Assembly (NCBI GenBank): GCA_013399115.1
Contig: VXAA01001497.1
Span: 1,470,642-1,534,641, forward strand
Length of the DNA: 64,000 bases
Direction of reading: 5' to 3'
Origin: Anseranas semipalmata
Lineage: Eukaryota > Chordata > Aves > Anseriformes > Anseranatidae
Below, in pieces: positions 49,861-60,929 of the stretch. The notes beneath the pieces were generated by a model. The model was given only the letters and a program-made list of their open reading frames with translations. It was not told where the DNA came from and searched no databases. The position numbers were made by a program, and so were the translations under genes. Numbering within the stretch: position 1 is the stretch's first letter; the number at the start of each line of letters is the position of its first letter.

Positions 49861-51159
49861 TTTATAATAAAAGGAGAGAGGTTTTTGTTCTTAAAATTGT
49901 AGTGTTTGTGCAAGATAAATGAGTGGGATACTTCAGTGACGTGATAAAAACTACAAATAAAGTTTATCTGAGCTGTTACAATCACTTAAAAAGAAGTAGG
50001 TGTGTCCTGTGGTACTGTATCTTGGCTTTTTCTTTAATTGTTCACTGAAAATTTGCAGCATTCAAAGGAAGATAAGTTTTTCATCTGTCTGTTGGATTAG
50101 AGAATAGGTCACTTGGTTCTTGAACACCTTTAATCACAGTTAAGTGAGAATTTTCATGTGAAACATTTTTTCAGGGCAAATTCAGACTTAGAACTTTAAA
50201 ACTTTTCACGTATATAAATCAATGTCATAACTGTTGCTTTGAAACCATTATAAACTGCTTTAGTTACAAAATAGCACAATGTCTTTTTAAACAACAACAA
50301 CAAAAATGATTTGGGGGGCTGAAATAACTGCTTCAGAAGTCCCACCTCCTACCATTTTTAAATATTGTAAACCATGAGAATCAAAGGAGATATACAGGCA
50401 TTGTAAAATGAAACTTTTTGAAGGAACTGAAACGATCATTTCAAATTTTCATTTCTGTTAAAATATCCGATTTACTTTCATTACAGATTATAATGATGTC
50501 TTCAGAAATTTGAAGTGGCAATGAACTGGAAATAGACGTGTTACTGGCTTTGCTGTTCCACACTGTGCTGTTTCCTGAGCCCCTTGATAGTATGAATGTA
50601 TTAGTTGTTATACTTTTTGAGCACATATTTTTCAGCTCATGTGTGGTTGATACCACTGTTTTTGTTCCTGCATCTTTGAGTTGATGGAAAGGTTTAACAT
50701 TTGAAATTATCACCTTATAAAGGTATTGGAGAATTGTAGGGACTGCTCACTCAGAACAAGAATTTCAGATGATACGTTTCTGAAGGCATGAGCTGAAAAT
50801 AATGGAATTACGTGCGTAGACACCCCTTGAGGATTTGACCATCAGATCCGGTCGTTAAAAAGGTCTTAACATATTTATCCTACTTATGTCAGAACTTGAA
50901 CTGAAAGTCACTTTAAGTAATTGAACTAGCATTTTTTTCAGTTGTCAAAAACTAACTTTGGTTTAGCACAAGCTGTCAAAAAAAAAAAAAAAAAAGACTA
51001 GCTAGAGCAGTCATCCATTCTGAAGCCTGACTTGATGAAGATGACACTGGGGGCTTCCATCACGATGTTGATTCACAGATTTCCAGATCAGACGTACTGA
51101 CTTCAAGATTAGAAAAAAGACGGTTTAGGCTCTTTTCTTCCCTTATCCTTGCCTTAATT

Positions 51160-51300
51160 GTTGGCCTACGAAACTCATCAAGGAGTCTGAAAATCAGGCT
51201 GAATTATTCTGCATTAATCTCATTGCAAATCTGAGATATAAATGGCTGACCCTGTAATTGGATTCTGGGAGGCAATGAGATATGAATTGTGCTGCTGTCT
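51160..51300. promoter_or_regulatory. Possible conserved non-coding element
   Basis: A run of balanced, non-repetitive sequence with CCTTAATTGTTGG, GCATTAATCTCATTGC, CTGTAATTGGATT and GAAATTAATGGG words. Four homeodomain-type cores within about 150 bases is suggestive but unproven. Confidence 0.22.
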
Positions 51301-52669
51301 GTACTGGCTTCTTGAAATTAATGGGATCAAAAATCAGAAAAACACTTGACAAAAGTTTTTTCCATGGGAAGTGGAACTAGTTGAGTCTTGTTTATGATTT
51401 ATGTGCGTCCTTTGTACTCTCATACTTACCATTCCCCCATCCTGTGCTCTGTGACCTCCCAAACAACCAAGAAATGCATAGGAAAACTGTCATATAGCCA
51501 TATTCCGATGGCTGTTCCTCCCCAATAAGCTCTGTTGTAGCTGGACAGCAGGTTCAGAAGTTATCAGAGATAGTTAATAATTTTAAAACCCACAGGGGCA
51601 TCGGAGGGAAAGGCAATTTTGAAGATTGTGTTCTTATTTTATTATGGCTTTAGATGACTACTATGATGCAGGCGGACTTGAAAAATTCAACCCAAGTATA
51701 TAATATTAGAGACAAGATTGTACCACTTCTGCCAATTGTGGTATGTACCTCAGTGCATGAGCAGTCCCACCAGCAATAAGTAGGTCTACTTAATTACTTG
51801 GCACAGTATCTGACTTCAGATTAGATGGCAGAATATAGCTCACACATTATTAATCAAGACTTTCAAATTATTCCTTCAATGTTTGGCATATTTATTGTGT
51901 TTATAGCATTTCTAATACACATACGGTATATTTAATCATAACGTGTTGCTTCAAATAAAAGTAGTATTTAAGATAATTCATGTGTCTTCATGTCACTTAA
52001 GCTCATGATTGAAATGGTTTCCTCCCAAGGTCATGAAGATCTTGTATTGAGGCCTTAGTTAACTCTAATGGTAAATGGTTGAAGAGAAGATCCTTTTAGA
52101 TGCATCTCCTCATTCCCTTTTCTATCCTTTGCTGGAGCTCTGCAGATGTATTTCACATTCATGAGCGCCTGAAACATGTCTCAGTTTTGCATTTATTTCT
52201 ACAAGTATTTTTTTCTTGGATCAAATCCATTATCCACTAGAAGGATAATGTTTAATTTCAGGTAAAAACTATTTTAAGCAGAACAAGTTTCACAATTCAT
52301 AAAATTAGTTTTTGTTCAAGATTTTTTTTGGTAAAAATATTTCTGACATGACTGAATAGCAGGGCCATTATTAAAATGTTGTCCTTTGGAATCAGTGACA
52401 CTTCCACATGGGCTCTTACATAGGCTCTGTATTTGTAATCAGCTGCTGCTTTTATGAAAGGCATGCTATGCACCAGAGAGTGAATTCACACATCCTTTTC
52501 TGTTCATGCATACTGGCTAGTGGACTATAAATGGAATAAAAGGATGAACTTCAATGAGCACTTGCCAATTGGCAAGATAAACATGTGTTGATGAGTTAGA
52601 ACTTTGTTGATATGCCTGAAGGAGTTTAAATAAAGACTGTGTCACATGTATTTTTGTTGTTATTTTTAG

Positions 52670-52774
52670 AAGCCCAGCTCCAGTGCGACCTGAAACTACG
52701 CCATCAACTGCCCCTACAGAAAAGCAGGAAATTAAAGTTTCTCGTGTGAGGAAGTTAACAAGACAGTACAGCTT
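52670..52774 (+). CDS. Coding exon E: Pro/Thr-rich, then basic kinase-site motif
   Basis: The acceptor TTGTTATTTTTAG and donor CTT|GTGAGT bound 105 bases: one base finishing the Arg codon from exon D, 34 codons, and two bases left over. The peptide reads SPAPVRPETTPSTAPTEKQE and then a basic run IKVSRVRKLTRQYS. The motif L-x-R-x-x-S, with an acidic stretch following in exon F, fits a basophilic Ser/Thr kinase site and a possible 14-3-3 docking site. The final TT joins T of exon F to give Phe. Splice sites and frame are good, and the family is not recognised. Confidence 0.78.
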
Positions 52775-55700
52775 GTGAGTAACATATAGCACTGTCTTTA
52801 TGTTTTTGCCTGCTACAGCTGAAAATGAAGAGGGATGCTAATTATTGCTCTAGCTATTCTTTCTGAAAGGCATGAGTGCAATTACATGATAATGATCTTA
52901 TACTGATACCGTTCCTTTCATCTCTGAGAATCTTTAAGCTTTTAATACTTGTGAATTTGCCATCCCTATGCAGTTACTAACCTCAGAATTGCAGACCCTC
53001 TGCTTTTTCTGAGCTTATACGTTAGAAATTAAAAATCCCTTTTCCACATGAAATGTCAAAGACCTGGTGTGTGTTAGAGCAAGCTGCTCTGTCTGCTTCA
53101 TTGCAACCCCATTTGCAAAATGAGGGAAACAGTCTTTAGTTGTTAGGTGGTCAAGCTGTGCTATCAGCCATTCCCTCCTAGAATAGGTGCGCTCTTTTTC
53201 TCTCTGTGATTTTGTCACTTGCAGAAATTGCTGAGCACTCTACAGCTATGGCAGCAAAGTTAGGTCTCTTAGTCCTGGCAAGAGTGATCTATGCCTGTAG
53301 AGCTTTGGCATCCCATTTACACTTAGTTCATCTAATTTTAGAGTCTGGAGATGCAAGACACTGAATAAGTGTGGAAATCAGTTTGTTGATTCGTCCTTCA
53401 TATGAACTGACAGACAAGGCCACCAGAAATGAGGGGAATAAACTGAATAGAAAAGGAAAAAAAGAGATAGTATCAACATAAACTTACTAATACAAGAACA
53501 CCAAATTCGTAATGAAGAAAGAATTATATATGCTTTCCATGTGGAATGGGAACCGTTAGTACCTCTAGCAATTTAACTTTCAAGTGTCACTAAATATATA
53601 GCAAAATTAGTGAAAGCTTTCCTTTCATCCAAAAGGATTCTAATAAATATCAATATTTAATTATTTTGTCTCACTGTCAAAAATACTGGAAAAAAAAAAG
53701 AAAAAATATTTAGGAGAAGAAACAGAAGAATGAATCAAATGGTAGCTAGGAGGAAAAGGAGCATTTAGCCAAACTGATATTTGTCCAAGAGACCAAGGCT
53801 AACATATGGGAACACATAGCCGCAGCTTGGTCAGCAGACCATGACATGACTCTTTTACCATGGTACATCAGCCAGCATGGTTTAAAAATGAGACAGGAGA
53901 TGGGATTTGACAACTCAAGCTGGGAAGAGAACCCAGGTTCCCTTACTGCCCACTAATCCTGAAGGTAACACGTGAGACGTAACTTGGCAGCTTTTGGTAG
54001 GAGCAGTTTCTCAAGACCTGAAAGCCTGCTTACTCACTATGCCCAGCAGAGCTCAAACAGCAGTGTGCTTTTCTTGGGTGAGATACCACTTCTGCTACCT
54101 CTTTTTCTAAAAGCCAGGAGAAGGAAGTCCCCTACACATTTCAAGGTGCATCTGATTTTTTAGATTTTGATATGAAGCAGGGACTTGTAGATAGCAGTCA
54201 GCAAAGGAAAAGGCTGTGACACTAAGAGGACCAATGATGTTATGTTATGCATGTGGCAGATAATGAACAGAACATGATGGCTGATCCTATTCTTTGAGCA
54301 CATGGATGTGTAAGGATAGGCAAGAAATCCATGTCCTATTGCAGGCATAGTCACATGTTTTGTATGCATACTTCAAAAGTTTTTTATTTGAGCTATAACG
54401 TAAACACGTTAAACTTGGTCCTCAAATACTTCTGCATAGCAAACATTGAGAGCAGGGTAATGCTGTGTAGACAATTTTGAGGTAAAGAATACCTCAGAGA
54501 AGTTATGTATGCAAAAGCAGATTTCCCATGGGACTATCAAAGTAAGGTAGTAGGATAAGCTAGTGTTGCGAATAGCAAGGGTAGTGAGAAATCAGTGTTT
54601 AAGAGTCTGAGAAAAAAAAAATTGCTATAGGATAGGTTAGGTCTGGAGAGTCTGTGTTTACCAGTAAATAGAAAGTGACCACTAAAGAAGCAGAGATGTT
54701 GTTAATTGGACATAGAATAATGCAAATAGATACCTCAAGATATACAGCGAAGAAGGCCAATGCTCAGAATTTTAGTGAGCATGCAGATAGCTTGATGACT
54801 GATAAGACTGGACTCTGGCACTTTGGTTCCCAGACATGAAGAAGCCTTTCTTAAGTGGCAAGTTCTCAACAATTTTCCACTTCCTTCTATGCAATGGAAC
54901 AGCTTTACCCAGCAAGGATGGGGAGGGTGCCAATGTATTCCTACTGAGAGTGGGGAGCAAGAGCTGAGAAAAAATGTCAGCAACATGTTTCTGAAAGAGA
55001 GATTAACTAGGTGAACAACCAAAATCTGGCTCGTTGCATTAATAAAACATCTACTTAGTAGGCCTGAAAGATTTTTCATTTTCTTTCCAGCATAAAACAA
55101 TGTGTTACACATGCACTGGTGATTAATTCTATCCTTACCTGGAAGAAATAAAAAATGAAGCACGGAAAATATATCATTAATGTCCATAGCTTTATGCTAT
55201 AATAGTAATAAAAAATATTATCATCCAAACAATCCAGCATAAGTCTGTGTACTCTGTATGTAACGTAGGTTTGAAGTATTGTGTTGCACAGGCATGCTGA
55301 CTTCAGGAGCCAAGTACAGTTGTGCTCTGGAAATGTCTGTCAAAGTGGCGTGGCAGGGTTCTGTGCACTATGACTACCTAATTGGTAGTTAAAATCTGTG
55401 CCATTTTCTGAGCAGAAAAAACATCATTTTTCCCCATGCTTTAAACTGTCAAACTGTAGTCTTTCCTTTCCGCCCATCATTCCCAGCAATAAAGGTTCTG
55501 TAGGCCAAATTGTAACTCTGTTTACCTCCATGCAATTTCAATTAGCAATTGGAAAATTCTGACCCAGGACTGACTGATCCCAATAATTTTTAGTCAGTGG
55601 GGGTCTACAAAAGTAAATCAAGGTATAATATTCTCTACTGGCTTTCATTTAGTGATGGTAGGTGAGATGGAAAGAGCTCAGCTTGATGTCCTAAAGCCCA

Positions 55701-56296
55701 AGGGAAGTGTGCAACCTGTCTTTAAAAAAAATGTTTTCTCTGTAAACTGAATAAATGGGACAGGAAAAGCGTGCCCTCACAAGAATGTTTCTACAGAGCT
55801 CCCTTCTGGAGTTGATCAAAGTCCTTTGAAGCCAGTTTGGAAATAATATCACAAACTAACTGCATGCCAAATCCCCCTTAGTCTTAAGCCAGTGAAGCAA
55901 CCGCTTCCATGGATGGATCTAATCGGGTCTGTTCTTCTCAATATAGCCAATCTCTGTAGAAAAAAATATGAACATTTAAGTAGAGTAATATCACGTAAGT
56001 TCATGTATTCACATATACATGCTCCATAGAAACAATATCTGCACATCATACCTATAAGATTTCCATTTATAGATGAGGGTTAACTAGCCAATTGACTTTT
56101 GAGGAATCTTTAAAGCTTAAAAAATATAACTTATTTGCCAAGTTGGCTGTAAACATTCCATTACAGATGGAACAGAATTTCATTCCAGAGCGCTACAGCT
56201 GACATACAGGTTTCCAGTGCCTCCTCCAGGACAAGTACGGTCAAAGTCGGATGATATTTTCTAATGAGAAGTTCTGTCTGCTTTTATCAACTGCAG
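52775..56296 (+). other. Intron between exons E and F (3.5 kb)
   Basis: AT-rich with short A runs (53689-53699) and no recognisable element. The 150-codon minus frame at 54735-55187 has no motif and is taken as chance. Confidence 0.65.
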
Positions 56297-56435
56297 TGAT
56301 GAAGATGACCTTCCTCCAGCACTGGCAGCAGCAGCGGCGGCATCAACCTCTGTGTCTTCAGCATCTCCTGGGTCACAGAAAACTTGTACACCACAGACGT
56401 CGGAAGGACAAGCACAGGTTTCGCCTGGTGGCAAG
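56297..56435 (+). CDS. Coding exon F: acidic start, poly-Ala, Ser/Gln-rich tail
   Basis: The acceptor TTTTATCAACTGCAG and donor GCAAG|GTAACG bound 139 bases: one base completing Phe, then 46 codons. The peptide starts DEDDLPPALAAAAAASTSVS, encoded in part by a GCA/GCG run at about 56325-56342. It continues into a Ser/Thr/Gln-rich stretch ending SPGGK. Together with exon E it makes RQYSFDEDDLPPAL, where a phosphorylatable Ser sits between a basic and an acidic stretch. The Ala run is a possible length-variable tract. It ends in phase 0, matching exon G. This is one of the clearest exons in the window. Confidence 0.82.
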
Positions 56436-56912
56436 GTAACGTGCAAAGAGATGAGCTTGTGTCCATTGGGAGAGTATTTAGGAAGTGTGGGAGGGAGTTG
56501 CAAGCAACGTTTTCCTTAGATGAAATAATTCTACATTTTGGAGTAGTTTTTAAAGCAGAGTTGTAGTGATATGTTTAACCTGTTTTGTAAGTGCAGTGGC
56601 CAGGAAATATTCAGAGCCTACTCTGAAGACCCAACTAAAATCAATAATAGGTTTTCATCAACTTTGGGGATCAATAGACCAGCATTAAATTAACTTTTAC
56701 CTTGATTTCAAAGGCGCGTGGTTTTGTTGTCCACCTCTCACATATTTAAAAAATGTGTGAAATTTGAAATCCATTTGGCAATCTATGCTTAAAGGAATTC
56801 AAACAAAAACAAAAACAAAAACAAAAACAAAAACAAAAGTAAAAACCAACCAGAATTACAGAAACTAAATGTTTGGGTTTTTTCAAAGCTGGGTTTCTCC
56901 TTTCCTTTTTAG
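56436..56912 (+). other. Short intron between exons F and G (477 bp)
   Basis: This contains an (AAAAAC)n repeat ending about 75 bases before the acceptor and a T/C-rich tract (TTTCTCCTTTCCTTTTTAG) at the acceptor. It is by far the shortest intron of the gene here. Confidence 0.75.
56801..56838 (+). repeat. (AAAAAC)n hexanucleotide repeat
   Basis: About six tandem AAAAAC units lie in the short intron just upstream of exon G. It is probably length-variable. Confidence 0.9.
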
Positions 56913-56990
56913 AGTTCCACAGATGCTGGAAGTACTTTTGCTTTGGAGCCAGGTGACCTTCTGATGGATTTCACAGAGGCCACACCTATG
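56913..56990 (+). CDS. Coding exon G: acidic/hydrophobic segment
   Basis: It is exactly 26 codons, phase 0-0, between a strong acceptor and a moderate donor (CTATG|GTAAAT). The peptide reads SSTDAGSTFALEPGDLLMDF followed by TEATPM. The acidic/hydrophobic core EPGDLLMDFTE looks like a short linear docking motif, but I cannot name the partner. If splicing failed here, reading through would add about 15 codons before a stop near 57036, so an alternative end is possible. As a phase-neutral exon it could also be skipped. Confidence 0.78.
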
Positions 56991-57553
56991 GTAAATAATT
57001 TCAGTTTGCGACCAGAAAAGTGTAAAAATTCTCAATAATTTGTCTGCAGCTGGAATGAATGGCATACTATGCGGTGGGTTGGATAGTGCACAGGAATAAC
57101 GTAAGTAAGTTTCCTTGATATTCAGTGATCCTCAGCACCTGTCAAACTCAGCATCTCAGAAAATCTATCTACATCAACAAATATTACAGCTGAGCTTTTG
57201 AATGCAATTCTTTATTGTTGGATGATTTCTCATTTCTGTCTCCTACCTGGATGACTTCATACCTTGCTGCACTGGTTTCACCAGCCTCTTTTGTCCCTTT
57301 AACATAGATTCCTAATGTGATCATAGATTTGCTTTTGGGAGTTGTCTGAAAAGTCCCTTCTTCTCAACACAAGTTTTGTTCAGACCTTACCCAACAGCTA
57401 ACCCAAAGACATGTACTTGCACTTTCGTGTTACATTAGCACAGTGTTTTGCTTCAGATTAAGGCAAAATAGTCGATAACATTGATTATTAACTTCTTTTT
57501 TCAGAGGTACATGATTTGTGTTTTTGCTTAAAAGCAGAGGAGAGATGCTGTCC

Positions 57554-57585
57554 CACTGAAATCAAAATGCCTCTTGATTTCAGTG
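57554..57585. repeat. Perfect 12-bp inverted repeat; copy 2 of the quasi-palindromic repeat
   Basis: CACTGAAATCAA, an 8-base spacer AATGCCTC, and TTGATTTCAGTG form a perfect stem-loop. The arm sequence matches the inner arm of the repeat at 18786-18848 (TTGATTTCAGTG occurs in both), so it is most simply another copy of the same ancient repeat family. Confidence 0.8.
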
Positions 57586-60289
57586 ATCTCAGGCTTTCAC
57601 CTCAGATTTCCAGCAGATTACCTGAAGGATCACAGTATGATCCTTAACTTTCTCCAAGTCGTCCTTGCATTGCAAAGAGCTCTTCTGCTGTCAAAAGCCA
57701 TTTTTGCTGTCTTCTAGAAACTGTGTTTAAAGCATATAAAAAGCACAACAGTTACATCACTGTGTTCTTGGCATAAACGTTTCTGTATTAAAGTACGCCT
57801 GTTCTGGGCATTGCTTTCAATACATGGTCATATCCTAATTTACAGTATTGGAAAGGTACTGGGGGGATGTGTCTTTTACTTCAGAGAAATTATGGTACCA
57901 GTTTATAAGTAACTGTGTCCCGTTACTGCTGAATGAGCAACATGGCTTCCCCTGCAAGTCTGACGAAGTGAAGATGTATCCCTCCTAGGTTCTTCCCCAC
58001 TTGCAGAATGGATAGGGATTCAGTTGTGGCTTTTTGGCTTTGGAGGCATGTGGCCATCTCTGCAGAGCCCAGGAGCCTCACCTTTTTGATAAGCCCCATT
58101 TCTGTGGATGCCTAGTCTGTAGCTCTCTGTTAATTGCAGTGACCATGCTTATTAGGAATTCACCTAGTATTCTCGGCATGCTCCCAGTGAGTCCTGTGTC
58201 AGCAATGGGTTATGGTGGGGGCACAGGGTGTACTATGCCTAGAGATCTGCTGCTGTGAATGGAAAGACAGGTTTGGTGCAGGGGACTGGGCAGGAGCTAG
58301 AAAGCTTCTGAGATTGCCACTGGCATACTGCTGTTTAGGAATGGACACTGCCCTAGAGGGACAGAGAGATCTGCAAAGCTCTTCTCCCTCATGCAGTTTC
58401 AAGCCTGTGGGATTGTTTCTTCACAAAGGCCTTGAGGCCAGTTGATGTGTATCTTCAGGGGGTTCAGTAAGCAGGTTTCATGTTCTTCACTTGCCATCAG
58501 AGTCCTATCAGCAACCACCCTGTTCTTGCTGACCCCTTCGTTATCTCTGCCCTTCAACCTGGCACAGCACAGTCCTTGCACCCCAAGAGTTTAATAATGC
58601 AGATGTTGAATCTCTTAAGTGCAGCACCTGAAATTTAAGGGGCCTTCTAGCCCCCTTGGCCCCTGAGGCTCCTTGGTGGGAGGACTGTTCCAGCACTAGC
58701 AACTGCAATGGGACTACAATGCTTACTGCTCCTACATTTACTATATAGGAGGGACAGATCTGCTTTTGCACCTTAACGTACCACTGCAAATTGAGGAGTG
58801 TCTATTGAAAGGCGAAGGTTTACCTGGGACCTTCTTGAAGTGCTGGGCCATGAAACCATCCCATTCCAGAAAGTGATAGGAAGAGAGGTGTTCAAATTGA
58901 ACCACCTTCCCCTGTACATTTCTGGGGGAAGATAAAATTAGAAAGGAGCAAAGGGAAGAGAGAAAGAGCTGCAGAGTTCAACATTCTGCAGTCTTTGCCT
59001 GTAATTTAGGTTGACAAGACACAGGCAGACTGAAACAGACAGGTTACATTGTTCTTCTCAGTATTAATAACATGTTTATGGCTAAACTGTAAGTAATTAT
59101 CCTTTGGAGTTTACAAATATATTTCTTATTCTAAAAAAACATTATACCATAGCTTACTTTAGTAATCCAAATTTTTGAAAATGAGTCATGGAGACTTTAG
59201 CAGCTGACCTGCTCTAGATAACATAGGTTTGTGTTTTATTTCCATTTAATGGAAGCCAACATTACACGATTTTCCTTTTCGAGCCAGGGAAATAGGCTTT
59301 TTTCCTAAAAAACTTCATGCAGTCATCCTTTCCCCTTTCCTACCCCACCATCCACTGACATAATTTCTCATACTGTGTGTTCATAAACTAACCTTCCATG
59401 ACTTTCTTGGTTTTAATATTTCGGAGAGTATGTACTGCACAGCATCAATCAGCCCTTTTTGTTTTGTTTAATGTCTGTAAAGGTCAGCTTGTTCTCTAAA
59501 GAGTAGTTATTGTTTACAGACCTTTCCCTGCAGTTTCACTGGCTACAGGTTGCTGTCAATTGAGGCTTGAATGAAAAGTTTACTCATAAGGGAGTGAGGC
59601 TCCAAACAAAAGCAAGTTAAGGGGAAATACATAACTTTGAGCCACTTTGATTATTTAATAATTTTGTTGTGGCAACGTGTGCTGTCATCTGAGGGTCAAG
59701 ATCACGTACAGCTTAGCTTCGTGTTACTGGCAATTCAGCGGTAGTGTGTTGGTTATACACACCATGGTCTGGCCATTGGTATGTTGCTTGTTAATTGTAC
59801 CCTTATTTGTTTCATATTCAGTGATGTGTACATTATCTAAAGGGGTCTAAAGGGGTCATTCATGCTGCCCGATTTGCATGAGGTGATAGGGTTGGAAGTT
59901 CAGGTTCCTACATAGTCAGAGTTTCCTGCAGAGGGGCGTTCAAACAGCTGACTTCTATTTGTTGTCTGGACTAAGGCACCCGAATTGCACACCTAAAATC
60001 AACTTTATTTTGGTCCTGATATATGCTGCCAAACTTCCCACGTTGACTGCAGAGCTGTTAATTTGAAGCAGTTTCAGACATCCTCCCTTCTCTTCTGTAA
60101 CATTACTGGCAGAGAGTGATTAATAGTCACTGACTCAGCTACATGATCTTTGTTGTTCAGTGTCTGATCATTGATGCTTCTTGATGGCCTTGAGCTTTAT
60201 CCATGTTTTGGTGCTGTTGCCCATACAGTGGATGCTTTGAGGGTTAGAGTTAGAAGTGGAGCTCACAAAATCAAATTAACTTATAAAAA

Positions 60290-60560
60290 TGGAAGGATTA
60301 GTGAATAGATTGGATTAATAGTATTCATCCAGGCTACCATGCAGGGATCAGAGCAGGCAAATTTGTCTACTCTGTCAGCCTGGAGGAATTACTGTGATGT
60401 ATACGAGAACCAGCTGAGCTCTAATGGTCACTTAGTCATCAATACTTAGACCGCCAATAACAACAGGGCAATGGCGAGGCAGAAAATCATTTTGCAGGAG
60501 AACTAATGAATATTTATTAATGCAGATTGCCAGAAGTGAAAGGTATCTTTTTGTGCTCTG
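60290..60560. promoter_or_regulatory. Possible conserved non-coding element
   Basis: The longest repeat-free, balanced stretch in this intron contains ATTGGATTAATAGTATTC, GACCGCCAATAACAACAGGG, CTAATGAATATTTATTAATG and other homeodomain- or SOX/FOX-like words. It has the texture of a vertebrate enhancer and no open frame of note. Cross-species alignment is needed to confirm. Confidence 0.27.
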
Positions 60561-60904
60561 CACTCTTCAAACCATGTGGCTTCTACTTATTTTTCAAGTA
60601 AATCCTGTAGTTAATTGATTACAACGCATTACATGCTGTCCTTAAAATCATTATAGCACATGCAGAAGAAAATCCCTGTCTTTCCTGTACCACTTCATTG
60701 TGACTTTAAACACTGTACCTGGTTTGTACGTTATCAAGAATGCCTGCTGCATTCTGTGTTTCAGAAAGGAACTGGATTTTTTTTTTGTAAAATACAGTGT
60801 TACATATGAAGAATTACAGTATCATATTATGAGCATCCTAACTGTGGTTTATTAAAACTAGTCTTAGCATTGTAGTAGGCTCTTTCTGCCATCAGACTGT
60901 GTGT

Positions 60905-60929
60905 GTCTCTCTCCCTCTCCCTCTCTCTT
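60905..60929 (+). repeat. (TCTCCC)n / CT-rich repeat
   Basis: A short, imperfect CTCTCC tandem tract in intron. Confidence 0.8.

Larger units (their letters stand above)
38665..52669 (+). other. Intron between exons D and E (14.0 kb, largest fully contained)
   Basis: This holds a CR1 fragment on minus (44708-44960), an AT-rich TA tract (39489-39522), A and T homopolymers (46891-46903, 49103-49119, 50980-50996) and possible conserved blocks at 49690-49860 and 51160-51300. No other exon with compatible phase was found, though a short one could escape detection. Confidence 0.65.

Noticed and set aside
54735..55187. 150-codon minus-strand frame
   Set aside because: Same reasons: Leu/Ser/His-rich composition typical of random AT-rich antisense reading, with no domain.
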